This document shows positions 1 through 11,068 of a stretch of 64,000 bases of DNA, piece after piece. The position numbers were made by a program, and so were the translations under genes. Positions within the stretch are counted from its first letter, which is position 1. Each line of letters begins with the position of its first letter. Below the pieces are notes generated by a model that made no database searches, had not been told where the DNA came from, and saw only the letters and a list, made by a program, of their open reading frames with translations. The DNA is from Daedaleopsis sinensis (Eukaryota; Basidiomycota; Agaricomycetes; Polyporales; Polyporaceae): positions 992,001-1,056,000 of the forward strand of contig CM066304.1 in NCBI GenBank assembly GCA_033807695.1, read 5' to 3'.

Positions 1-302
1 GTGGGGAACATCGCCCTTTGTCCGTCGTGTGCGCCGCCTCCTTGCAGCGGCGCGCAGCTACCAAATAGTAAATAGTGCCCATTGCGTGACTGTACCCGAC
101 CCGCATACAGTCAGGCTGGCGAGGGCGCGGTTACAGTTTGTTACAGCGCGTCGAATATGAAGCACATAGTCACGCCGGCGCGTATAGTCTCCCCGTCGCA
201 CGTATAGACTCGACCGCGCTCTCGCAATCCGACGGTCAGCAGCGGTCGCTGGACTCCATGTCACGGCTTCCGCAAGCTCAAGCCCTGGCCAGCCCCGACT
301 GG
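1..302. other. No gene recognised
   Basis: Short open frames only, with no recognisable protein, no intron-exon pattern and no RNA gene. It lies to the left of the TIR element that starts near 303. Confidence 0.5.
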
Positions 303-774
303 CACCGGGGGCATTGAATGATGTAACGAGTCGTTACATCGTGATAATAGCGTGCTTAAATTCCAAATATGGCTTTCCTGTGTCAATGTGTTCCATCCTG
401 GATACATCGTGGTTACACGCGACTTTTGAGATGTATCCAGGATGTAACACAGAAACACTAGAATATTTTGAATGTTTCTAGCATGTTACGCCACGACACA
501 TGAGAGATGCATGGGGATTTTGACCACGACAAGTGGCGCCATCGCTTTGCTCTGGCCTATGGGCAGTCAGGTCAAAGGCCAGTAGCAGAGCAATATAAGC
601 TGTTGACGGGCCACTGCCATGCTGATATGATTGCGCTGCTGGAGGCGATTGCAATGGCCTGAGCAGGGTGGCCGAGGGTCAAACAGATGCATGCAAAGTC
701 GCGACAACTGCTTAAAGATACGGTTTATGTGACCACGATGTAACCGCTCGTTATGTCGCTCAATGCCCCCGGTG
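303..774. mobile_element. Short non-autonomous TIR element
   Basis: The two ends are inverted repeats of about 40 bp. The left arm (303-343) starts CACCGGGGGCATTGA and continues to GTTACATCGTG. The reverse complement of the right arm (about 732-774) starts with the same 15 bases and also ends GTTACATCGTG. TGG flanks both sides and could be a 3-bp target-site duplication. A second, internal hairpin near 380-452 pairs copies of TCCTGGATACATC. There is no coding capacity. Class is unknown; a MITE-like element is the simplest reading. It sits just upstream of the truncated GH16 gene. Confidence 0.6.
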
Positions 775-991
775 TGGGACAGTGAGATTTAGTGACAGGT
801 GGTGACTTTTGCGACAACCCCCCACCCGTCTATACGAATTCCACCAGACGGTCAGGGCACGTCTCTCTCTCGCTCTCCCCTCTCGTTGCCATTTTGAGAC
901 GAGCCCTAGTCGGCTGAGTACGAGACTACCCCGTCCACAAATCCGCGATCGGCCATGTACAGTCCTGCTCACAGCCCTCTCCACTGTACAG

Positions 992-1935
992 CGAGTGGGA
1001 CTACTTCGACGGGAGCGACCCCACGCACGGGCTCGTCAACTTCCTCACGGGCGACGCCGCCTCCAAGCTCGCGTACGTCCAGCCGGACGGGACCGCGGTG
1101 ATCGCAGTCGACACCTCGGACAACGTCCCCGTCGGCGGCAAGCGCGACTCGATCCGCATCACCTCCAAGGACGCGTTCGAGCGCGGGCTCTTCATCGCGG
1201 ACATCTACTCCATGCCGCACGGCTGCAGCGTCTGGCCCGCGTACTGGTCCATCGGCGACGGCAAGACCTGGCCGCTCGCGGGCGAGATCGACATCATCGG
1301 TGCGCCACCCTCTCTTTCTTTCCCCTCCGCTGCTGCGTCCCTGCTAACAGCCGCGCACAGAGGGCGTGAACGACCAGACGCAGAACCAGATCACGCTGCA
1401 CAGCGGGCCGGACTGCCTGCTCGACAAGGCCGCGCACGCGGTCTCGCGCATCCTCGGGACGCAGTGCGCCTCCGCGAACGGCGACAACGCCGGCTGCGCG
1501 TTCCAGCAGTCCGGCAACGCGACGTACGGGCACGCGTTCAACATGCAGGCCGGGGGCGTCTACGCGCACACGCTCGAGGCGGACGGGATCTCCGTCTGGT
1601 TCTTCGACCGCAACGCGATCCCCGCGGACATCACCGCGCAGAAACCCGACCCCGCGAGCTGGGGGACGCCGACGGCGTTCTTCCCGAACACGCAGTGCGA
1701 CATCCTCGGGCACTTCCTCGCGCAGCGCCTGATTTTCGACATCACCGTGTGTGGCGACTGGGCGGGCCCTGCGTACGCCGGCTCCAGCTGCCCTGGGACG
1801 TGCGAGCAGGCGGTCGCAGACCCGAAGAACTTCGCAGGTGCGTCTTTCGCCCCGTCTGTGTTTCTGTTTCCTTGCTGATGGGTCCATGCTGCAGTCGCCC
1901 AGTGGAAGATCGCGTCCGTGCGCGTGTACCAGTGA
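992..1935 (+). CDS. GH16 family beta-glucanase-like protein, 5' end missing
   Basis: Three exons can be read: 992-1299, 1361-1837 and 1895-1935, with phases that fit (about 275 residues). The spliced protein carries the GH16 catalytic signature GEIDIIEG, in which the two outer glutamates of ExDxxE are nucleophile and acid/base; the last E is formed across the first intron. Upstream comes the usual ...WPAYWSIGDGKTWP... substrate-cleft segment. Family members act on beta-1,3(4)-glucans outside the cell or in the wall. The first visible exon begins at an acceptor (CTGTACAG) with the family sequence already in progress (EWDYFDG). I find no exon in 775-991 encoding a start codon, signal peptide and the first ~25 mature residues. 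The copy is therefore either truncated at its 5' end, perhaps linked to the TIR element next to it, or has a first exon I missed. Catalytic residues and the C-terminus are intact. Confidence 0.8.
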
Positions 1936-4605
1936 GCGGACGAGGCCTGAGTTTCAGTGCGCATACCCAGGATACGTACCGCATACCGCATAGACACCCA
2001 TACCTCGTACGTTACCCGCTATTCGTGTTTGTGTTTCTTTCCATAGGGCATTCTGGGGTCGGGGCGCTTGTAGTGCACGTTCCACGTCGACGTCGTACTC
2101 CGTTTCAGTTTGGGCTTCTCAGCTCGTGCACGCGGGGCGGCGCCCCGCTGGCTCTCGAAGAGCCGTGTTCCTGTCCCTTCCTTCCGTCATTCCCTTTCTC
2201 TCTCTCTCTCTCACACATTCTCTCAGTCTCGCTGTCGCTCGCATACGCATACGCATACACACATAGACCTACTACTACGTTACGCCGCACGCCCCATTGA
2301 CGCTTTCACACTGTAACATCGTTCATTCCCGTTCCTATTCCCCTGTACGCAATATATACACGCATCGTTCGCCGTTCTCCCCCGGCCGCGGGCCTTTTGT
2401 GTGCAGGGTGCGTCGTCAGTTGCGTCGAGACGACGGTCTACACTGTTGGCGAGAAGCGCAGCCCCCACGACCTCTAGCTTGAAGGCCGACAGCCTGCGTG
2501 CGTGCCAAGGTCGACTTCGATGGTCATGGAGACGGAGGCGACGCGCATGAAGTCTACATAGACGGGAAGGGGCCCGGGGTGCATGCCAGTGGGGAGAGGC
2601 GGACGGCTGAAGCTCCCCTCCCCTCCTCCTTTAAATACCTCCTCGCTGGACGCCCCACGGCGTCCGTCGGCGACTCGGCGGTTCTTGGTCGCAGCAGATG
2701 CCGCTGCGCCGCATCGACTTACGTGAGTCCTCATGGCAGTTCCCGGTTCTGAGTCGCGACGCTGTCGCGACTCCCGGGATTGCCACAGTCCTGTCGACGT
2801 TTCTTCTATCCTTGGACTCGGACACGATCATGATCATGATCGGGCTTGGACTTGGATATAAATACTTGAGTAGTTGTTGGACTTGGTCACAGTCACGATA
2901 GTTTTGGTGGACCGTGGCCCCGGTAATACCATGGCTTGAGATTGTGCCTTGCGCGCACTGCGCAGTCGTGATCAGGGACGGGTCGTATTCAAGGGAGTAC
3001 ATACTCATTTAAAGATTTGCCCATGATCAAGGGTTGCCTGGTACCGTATGTCAGGCAGAATACGAATAGACCTGAGTAATGGGACTCACGACGGCGATGC
3101 TGGGCCATGATTATGTAGAACGTTTACGCCGCCAATTTCATCTTGACGTTACACATGGTCAGCGGTGGTGGTGGGCGTAAGTACTGGCTACAGCGGTGAG
3201 AATCTGATTTCAATGGAATGTTTGCGAAGGAACGCAGCCTGTATACTATGATGATAGCCCAAGCTTCCGTGTCCCTGTGATGCTCAGATTACTTAGCTGC
3301 GCGTGACATGCTGGCGATACCCGCACAGACCAGTGTATGTAAAGCAACGATCCGGGGATAAGGAGCTGCCGGCAAGTACCAATGACCAACTTACTGATTC
3401 ACATTGCAGGTACCAGGTTAGTACGATGGCCTCTGTTAGCACATCCTGGCAACAATTGAGTTGCAGGCAACGGCGGCGAGTGCACATACCTTTCTTGCCA
3501 CTGGAACTCTGCAGGGGTTCGTTGCCGGGACCCCGTGCGCCGCGAGCTCACCGAAATGCTACAGCATGGCTCCCGCGTGTGCGGGCCCAAGCTCGTTCGA
3601 GAAATGTGAGATACCGGCAAGATCCTAGCAAAGAGATTCGAGATGACTGGCATGATACCTTACCGCACTTTAAGTTGGGCTACGAGTTGTACCTCTGAGA
3701 TATGCGCCGACGAGTAGCTGATCATGGGCGCCGAGTTCTGCATCGTTCCCGTAGTCATCAGTTCGAGCGCGGCTTGGGTAGGATCGACGAGGCCAGATCT
3801 AGAACACACAGCGGGACTGTCTCGAAGCACAAATCTTTACTCGTGTGTCAGTGGTTTAATAGTAACAAGTAGCATAGACTCATCTGCGTGCGGAACGAGA
3901 TGCGTCACTAGAGGACTCCGTAGAAGAAAAGGGACGGGCCTGGACGGCAACCTCCAAGGGGTTTGGTTACGCGAGGCGTCGATACAGACATGGCACAGGT
4001 CATGCAGCCTGAGGTGAGCAGTGGCCGAGCACCGGGCAGCAACGCGGAGAGGCATGTTGTGTATGACGTCCTCGTCGGAAGAAGTCTGTCGGGTCTGTAT
4101 GTCCATTCAGCGAGGTCGCCCTAGCTCAGGCTATAGGAAGTAGTCATATACATGTGCAGTGCGTGTCCTTGTACTAGTCGCTCAGCAGGGTAGCTTGAGC
4201 AGACCGGTTGAACAAGAGCGACGGGCTGGTTTACGATTCGCCTAGATGCCAATCAAGCGTTCGAGTTCAGCTGCAAGAGAGAGCAGCGATGGTGTAAGGA
4301 GAGACTTTTGTTTTTCTGGTGCTTAGACTAGAAACAGAAACAGATCGACCGTCGACGAGGAGAAGGAAGAGGAAGAGGAGAAGGAAGAGGAAGAGGAGAA
4401 GGAAGAGGAAGAAGAGGCGGGAGTGATTAGCTTGATTCAAGCGCGCAACCGGAAGTCCCGGCCCGGGAGAGTCTATCACCGATAGACGCTGGCATGACCT
4501 ATCCGAGTCCGAGTCTGACCCTTGTGCACTCTTTTCGCCTCTTCCCTCGTCTTCCCCTCACACGGGCCTTTGTTTTAACCCCGCAACAGGTGGAAGAAGC
4601 TACTT
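1936..4605. other. Gene-poor region
   Basis: About 2.7 kb between the GH16 gene and MMS19. It contains pyrimidine-rich low-complexity DNA (about 2190-2270) and a purine-rich tandem repeat at 4357-4417. I see no convincing coding exons, tRNA or transposon ends. Confidence 0.5.
4357..4417. repeat. Purine-rich tandem repeat
   Basis: About 3.4 copies of an 18-bp unit GAGGAGAAGGAAGAGGAA, all purine on the plus strand. It lies about 190 bp upstream of the MMS19 start codon, so it may be in its promoter. Confidence 0.85.
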
Positions 4606-7600
4606 ATGGAACGAATAGACCGCCTCATCCGAACGTGGATCGCGTCTGAGCAGGAGAAAGAGGTCGCGGATACAGCGAAAGGTGTGTACTCGAGTTGTCT
4701 CTATCGTCCTCGTCTGACATTTTGTAGAGATTGAACAGGGGAATGCTACCCTTCTTCATGTTGTAAAATCTTTGGGGGAATACCTCACATCAGAGGAAGA
4801 CGATCTGCGTACCAAGGGTAACCATTCCTACAACCTACTCTCATCCATGTTTTATGTATCGCAATGTTAGGTGTTGAATTCCTCTCCCTTGTGCTCGCCC
4901 GATGTCCGCCTGAGAAGCTCAATCGCCAGTCGGGTGCGCATCTCTTGCGCTACTCGGGTGTGGCCCTCTTCTAATCCCCCTCGCAAGTCCGAACGCTGGT
5001 CGCATTCTACAGTGGCAAGCTCGAAGACACCGAGACCATCATACCGGCTCTCAAGGGGCTGGCGACCCTCACGAAACTGCCTTTGTTCACCTCGATTGAT
5101 GCCGTCGATGTTGTCAAGGCGTAGGTCTCGGTATATGCCCTACTTGCTACTCCATCTCACGCAAGGGTCAGGCTCTTCGCCCATGTCAAGATGAACGTGC
5201 TCATCCAGTCCCAGCGCTTCACGGTATTCAGTATCATCGACAACCTTGTCGCTCACCAAAGAGATGGTCTGTATGCTAACTCGTCGCAAGAGTATTGTGC
5301 TGATGTCCCGATAGCACTGAAGAATATGGGCGAAGAATTTATAAGAGGATACGTCCGCCTAGCCGAGGGAGAGAAAGATCCTCGCAATTTGCTACTTGCA
5401 TTCGCCATTGACAGAGTTCTCCTCATCGAGTTCGATGTCGCCAAGCATATCGAAGTGAGCCATGGGGCACCGTTCCCTCAGCACCTTCGGAAACTCACTT
5501 CTTCTAGGACTTCTTCAATATCACCTTCTGCTACTTTCCAATCACCTTCCGGCCACCCCCAAATGACCCTTACGCTATCACAACCGAAGATCTGAAGAGC
5601 ATGTTACGGTAGTCGAGCATGGTGACCTCTCACCATGTAATATCTGACGTCCGTTCCTAACAGTTCATGCTTGCATGCAACCCCTGCCTTCGGGAAAATG
5701 GCAATACCTCTCTTTGTGGAAAAGCTGACCGCTGGGTCGCCTGTTACAAAGGTAGCTTACAGGTGGATCATTGGGAACGTGCTCTGCTGACTTATGAGCA
5801 GAAAGACACTCTTGACACGCTAGACGTCTGTCTTCCGGTATACGGGGCCGCTGTCGCAAGGGAGTTCGCACGCAAACTGTGGAACACTCTGAAGCTCGAG
5901 GTGATTTTCCTAGACAAAGCCTGCAGAAGCGTCTCCTAACGTCATCGGTGCTGTAGATATTCCAACCAACCGATAACGTGACAGAAGAAAAGGCCCTCAA
6001 GACGACCCAGGTGTTGATCACGACAATCTACTCCGCCAGTGATGCAGAGAAGGGTGACGAAGAAGAAATCGCCGGCCTGGCGAAGGACGCTTGCGAGGAA
6101 TGTATCCAGATCCTCCGTGAGCCAGAGAAGAGCCAGGCCAAGCATGCGATCAAGGTCCTCTGTGCCTTCATGTCCACCATTCGTACGTGCCCTCCTCTTC
6201 GGAGCCCATGATCAGCCCATCACGTGTCTTGCTGCAGCCTCGGTCGCACGATTCACCCTCGCACGGGCTGTCCCGCACTTCGTCAAAATGTTCCACGACC
6301 CCGACGAGGTCCTGAACCGCGCTCCGACACTGCGCCTGCTCGCAGACCTCATCGAGGCCGCGCGCGAGTCGACCACTTCCCAGGACCCGGAGGTGCTTCC
6401 AGACGAAGGCGATGTGCCCCTGTCTCCGTACAAGGACGAGGTGCTCGGGGTGCTCACGGTCGGCCTGAAGACTCCGGCGCCCGCGTACCCCGCGATAGAT
6501 GCGCTGAAAAGCATGGTTTGCACCCGTGGGCTGCTCACTGACGAGGAGCTCGGGTTCATCGTGCACAACGTGAACGAGGTCCTGCAGAAGGACGAGGAAG
6601 AGACGGACATCAGGTTCGCCTCTCTCCCTCCTCCTGTCATGTATGAAGCGTGAGTTAACTGACGATGATGGTGCAGCGACGTCTCCCTCGACCTCCTGTG
6701 CACGGTCTCTGCCGTCGCGCCCTCCCACGTAGCAGGCAACACCCTCCCGCTGCTCTTCACTTCTCTCCCCGACCGCGCGCCGGCGCGTGAGGCAGAGGCC
6801 GAGCGCCTGCAGTACTGGCGCACCCTGGCCTCCCTCAGAAAGCTCTGCACACAGCCCGACCTCTTCGAGACTCTCGTCGTCCGCCTTTCCACGAAGCTCG
6901 ACCTGCTCTGCGGTCCGTCCTCCCTGACCTCGCCCTCTCAGCCTGAGGAGGACCCCGAACCAGCTGCGGCGTACGCGCACTCGATCCTGAAGACGCTTGC
7001 GGACGTGCTCGCCGCTAAGATCGAGGCGGGCCACACGGACGTGGTCAAGTATATCGACCGGCTCGTCCCGCGCCTGTTCAACCTGTTCGTGTGGTCGGCA
7101 TTGGAGGCGGAAAGCAGCGCGCGACCGCTCGTGGCGACTGACCCCCGGCTGCTTGCGGTCGTTGCGCAGATCGTGACGCTGATCACGCAGACGTTGACTG
7201 CGACGTATGTGACTCCGAGTCTCTGACGGAATCATTCGCGCGCTGATGAGCTCGATTGTAGGAGGCAAGAGACGTTCGTCAAGGCTGTCTTTGCTGCATA
7301 TCTCGAGGGAGATACGTCACAGCTTGCGCAAGGCATACAGAAGATTCCTGCCGACAAGAAGTTTGCGCCTCTTGAGGTGGGCCCGCGCATGATCTTTTGG
7401 TGTGCTACGCTGATGTGTCGATCGAAATGGTGCAGCCTAGCGCGTCGGTAGCGCAAAAGAACCTCTTGGTGCTCTTCTCGGCAGCCGTCGTCGCACTTCA
7501 CAAGGAGGCATGTTCACCATCAGAAGAGTAACAGCGCGCACCCGACTGACTTTGTGATTGGAAGGTTCCATTGCCCGTGCCGGACGAGGTTGCCTTCCTC

Positions 7601-9000
7601 GACAGTCTTTTGCAATGGATCGTCGGTCATGCGGAGAACGCACTGCAGAGGGAGGCTCTGATGCACCTTATTGCTGCTGTCGTGAACCGACATGCTGATA
7701 GTGAGTCCGGAGACGCTTCCGCGACGTTAATGCGAATGCTCAATTCCGCCATAGAGCTGGATTCATTCCTCTCCGCTCATGTCGATGGCTTTTGGGAGAC
7801 CCAGATCGTCAAGTCGAGTTCTTCGACCGAGGCCCGTCAGAATGCGATTTCGACCTTCACTTGGGTGCGTTCGTAGTCTTTGACATCTGGCAAGGGACGC
7901 AGCACTGACGGCTCGATACCTATTTGCAGCTCACAAAGGCTCTCCTTGTTCGCGGGCACCCGAAGGCTATGCACAATGTGGACCGACTTTTCGAGCTGTT
8001 CGACGACGCGCACGTCAGCTGGGACGCCGCACGCGCTGTGGGCAGGATCCCCGGGACTGACAACGTACTGACGAAGAGGAACCATGCTATCATCAGGGTA
8101 TGCTCCCGACTGCTGCACGTACAGACTCCATCTTTGATCTCGTCCGAATGCTGCAGATTCTCTACGCACAGAAGTACTGCAACTCGGTCCTGCCGCGCAT
8201 TATCGAAGGCGCGAAGACCTCACTGCGTGCGTTCCCCCACCTGTGTCTTGCAGTGTTTTTTTTGACTCAGGTAGACGACAAACAGACTCGTCCCGGCAGA
8301 ACGCATACCTGGTCGCTCTCGCCGCCCTGATCAAGTCCGTCCCCAAGTCCACGTACGCCCACGAGATGAATGCGGTGAGCTTGACAACCATAGACCATGC
8401 GCCCGTACCCCGCTGCAGTCGTACTGAGCATACGACGGCCCCACGCAGCTGATGCCTCTGCTCCTGCGCGGCCTCGACCTGCCCGACAACGAGATCCGGG
8501 CAAGCGTGATCGACACGCTCCAGGCCGCCGCGACGTCCGGAGGGACGGACAACGCCGCGCTGGCGGCGCACGCGTCGAGCCTCGTCGCGACGATGCTCCG
8601 CAACAGCCTCGCGGCGCACATGCCCTCCGCGGTTAGTCCCAGCCCCTCCCGCTTTGCCTCCTTCAGCGCGCGCGATACTGATCTGGCCTACGGGGGTGTG
8701 CAGCGGGTGCGCATGGCGGCGCTGCGGTATCTGGCTACGCTGCCTGGGGTCGTCCGCTACGACGTGCTGCATCCGCAGAAGGCGGCTGTCATCCGCGAGC
8801 TTGCGAAGGCGCTGGATGACCCGAAGCGCGCTGTGAGGAGCGAAGCTGTAGAGGCCCGGTGCGCCCTTCGATGTTCTCGTATCGCTGCTCGTTCGTCTTT
8901 ACTCACGACTTTGTTGCAGGACGAATTGGTTTGTCTGTCAGAGATGGGCGACAGAGCTCTACTGACCACGTATGCGTACAGGTTCAAGTTTACAGGCTAA
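4606..9000 (+). CDS. MMS19: MMS19/Met18-like protein, cytosolic Fe-S assembly targeting factor
   Basis: HEAT-repeat protein of the CIA targeting complex, which hands Fe-S clusters to DNA-repair and replication enzymes such as XPD-type helicases and polymerases. The N-terminal MMS19 domain is clear: a start MERIDRLI, then VKSLGEYLTSEEDDLRTKG, ALKNMGEEFIRGYV, and DFFNITFCYFPITFRPPPND around residues 190-240. A C-terminal HEAT region follows, with LMPLLLRGLDLPD and the conserved ending RTNWFKFTG before the stop. I count 22 exons and roughly 1,000 residues, in frame throughout. Oddities: exon 21 is only 9 nt (8920-8928, coding the TNW part); the intron 7508-7564 starts with GC; and most introns are 50-70 nt. 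The start was chosen because the family N-terminus begins here and exon 1 (4606-4681) splices in phase. It is convergent with the next gene. Confidence 0.92.
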
Positions 9001-9370
9001 GCACAAGTGCGCCAAGGTTCGTATCGCGGGTATGTGTAGCGATTGCAGTGATCATCTATGTAGAACAATTCCGGCGTGAGACTACAGGGCGATGTGTTGA
9101 TATAAAGTAGTAGTAGTACTGGCAGCGACTCGACAATGTGGTAGCGAAAGATGTACTAGATACTCGGGCGCATGCGTGGATCGTAACGGCAGCCGTTCTG
9201 CCTCAACCCCACCACACTCTTTGATGTGACCTCCACTCTAACATGGCTACCGCGCCTCTCTAGTCCGAAACTTCCTCCTCCAATAGCGATGGGAAACCAA
9301 GCAAAGAGCAACATAACAATAGGGGTCTAAGCCCGAAAGCACGCACACCGCGCAGAGACAGCCGTTGTGC
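9001..9370. other. Intergenic region between convergent genes
   Basis: 370 bp between the stop codons of MMS19 and the minus-strand gene that follows. It presumably holds both 3' UTRs. No feature was recognised. Confidence 0.6.
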
Positions 9371-10792
9371 TCATGAGACGGCGGCGATGATCGCCTGTGT
9401 CTTCGTATTTGCCTCCATGAGGGCCTTCTCGAACGCCTGCATATGCTCCTGCACGAGCTTCCTCCCGTCCACTCTCCGCTGCGCGCGCGGCGGCGACGCA
9501 GGCCCCGCGGGGGTCGCGTCGCCGTCGACAATGCCCGCCTCCCACCGCTCTATGCGCACCCTGCTCCGCTCCGCGCTGTCCCACTCCGTCCGCCACCCGC
9601 CGAGCTTGTTCTTCAGCGCGCGGATCTTGCGCCCGGCCTCGGTCGTCGCCGCCGCGTTCACCTGCGTGTGCTCCGATATCGTCGCGAGCGACGTCGCGGT
9701 CGCGGCCGTGAACGTGCGCAGGTGCGCGAGGTGCGGGATCGCGGTCGCCGCGGTCGCCGGGCCGCTCGGGGGCAGCGGCGTCGGGAACTCGGTCTTCACT
9801 GGGGTCGGGCCCGGGGAGTACCCCAGGTTGTACTCGTCCTCCTCGTCCTCCTCGTCGCCCAGCCGCGCCCGGTCGAGGTCGCCCTCCCAGTCGGTGGACG
9901 CGTCCTCCGGGCCTACCTCCACCTCCGCCACGTGTGCTGCGCGGGCGACGGACGGCCCGGGGGCCGCGGGCACGTCGTCCTTGATCATGTCCTCGAGCTC
10001 GGGGAGGGCGCCGAGGGCGTCCGTGCCGCCGACCTCGCCCGCGATCTTGCGGAACTCGCGCTCGCACTCGAGCAGCTCGCGCAGCTGGGTCTCGCGGTCC
10101 CGCGCCGCGTCGTTGATGTGCCGGATCATGTCCGACGCGAGCCGCTCGAGCGTCGGGGTCGAGTGCGCGGGCTCGCCCGCGTCGAGGTGGCGCAGCTGGG
10201 AGAGGAACTTCTCCGTGTACTCGAGGTCCGCGGCGAGGATCGCCATCGGATCTTGCTCGGGCTGCCGCCGCGGGTGCCTCGTCGGCGACGAGACCGGGCT
10301 GCGGAAGTCGGGGTCGAAGTCTGGCGGGGCGTCTTGTGGCGGATGTGCGGGGTGGAGTGGGGAGCGGGGATGTGGGTGGGCAGCGGCCCCGTTCAGTTGT
10401 GCGGCGAGAGAGTCCGCACCGCCCATGCCCATGCCCATGCCCATGGATGCGTCCTCCTCCTGGAATTGTGGGGCAGATTCGTCGTACGTGCCTGACGGGA
10501 CACCGTCTATCCCTTCCGCGCCTTCATCGTACTCGATCCCGAACTCCTCAGCAAGCAGCTTCGAGCTCGCACTCGGTTCTGGAAGAAGGGCGGCCGCGAG
10601 TTCGTGTGCAAGAGAATGTCTCCCGTTCACGTCGTCTCCTAAAGCATCGGCGAGGGACGAGGAGCCGCGTAGAGAGGTGGATGACTTGCGGCCATTCAGA
10701 CTGAGACTCGATGCCGACTTGCGTGGGCCGCCGGACGTCGGGGCGAGGTAGCGCGAGCCAAAGACGTCGTCGTCGTTGTCGATAGATGGCAT
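9371..10792 (-). CDS. Conserved-looking hypothetical protein with coiled-coil C-terminus
   Basis: A single uninterrupted 473-codon frame, unusual here because nearly every neighbour is split by introns. I do not recognise the family. The N-terminus (1-110) is Ser-rich and acidic (MPSIDNDDD, SSTSLRGSSSLADALGDD, LLAEEFGIEYDEGAEG). The middle has a Pro/His-rich low-complexity stretch and a repeat of Met-Gly pairs (MGMGMGMGG) near residue 118. Residues about 190-290 form a charged helical segment (EKFLSQLRHL, RETQLRELLECEREFRKI). The C-terminal 120 residues are helical and basic (GRKIRALKNKLGGWRTEWDS, KLVQEHMQAFEKALMEA). No signal peptide or membrane span is visible, so a cytosolic or nuclear scaffold role is likely but inferred. 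A decayed partial copy of its 5' end lies at 16291-16480, which supports this start codon. Confidence 0.75.
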   Translation of the reverse strand: MPSIDNDDDVFGSRYLAPTSGGPRKSASSLSLNGRKSSTSLRGSSSLADALGDDVNGRHSLAHELAAALLPEPSASSKLLAEEFGIEYDEGAEGIDGVPSGTYDESAPQFQEEDASMGMGMGMGGADSLAAQLNGAAAHPHPRSPLHPAHPPQDAPPDFDPDFRSPVSSPTRHPRRQPEQDPMAILAADLEYTEKFLSQLRHLDAGEPAHSTPTLERLASDMIRHINDAARDRETQLRELLECEREFRKIAGEVGGTDALGALPELEDMIKDDVPAAPGPSVARAAHVAEVEVGPEDASTDWEGDLDRARLGDEEDEEDEYNLGYSPGPTPVKTEFPTPLPPSGPATAATAIPHLAHLRTFTAATATSLATISEHTQVNAAATTEAGRKIRALKNKLGGWRTEWDSAERSRVRIERWEAGIVDGDATPAGPASPPRAQRRVDGRKLVQEHMQAFEKALMEANTKTQAIIAAVS

Positions 10793-11068
10793 GCTGGAAC
10801 AGACGGCGAGGAAGGGGTAGAAAGGAGAGGAGAAAGGGAGGGGATGGTGGTGGCTCGGTGCAGGTTACTTGACAACGCCCAATTAGTCAAACGCGTATAG
10901 TCGGGTAAGTGTTCGATTACAAACTCTAATCGTAACCGTCTATAGAGGATCTACACAACCAGTTCTATCTAGACTAAGAATAGCGGGAAGGGGTATACCA
11001 TGTCTATGTACGTGTCCTCTATACGTGTCTGAGTCTATCTAAGCAGGTCCTTCTAAGTCTATCTAAGT

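Noticed and set aside
4267..4479. Frame with Leu/Phe repeats
   Set aside because: Translation of the purine-rich tandem repeat, not a gene.
9387..10751. Long plus-strand frame opposite the coiled-coil gene
   Set aside because: Antisense of a GC-rich single-exon gene; the minus-strand frame has the relic copy and protein-like composition, the plus strand is Ser/Arg-rich shadow.
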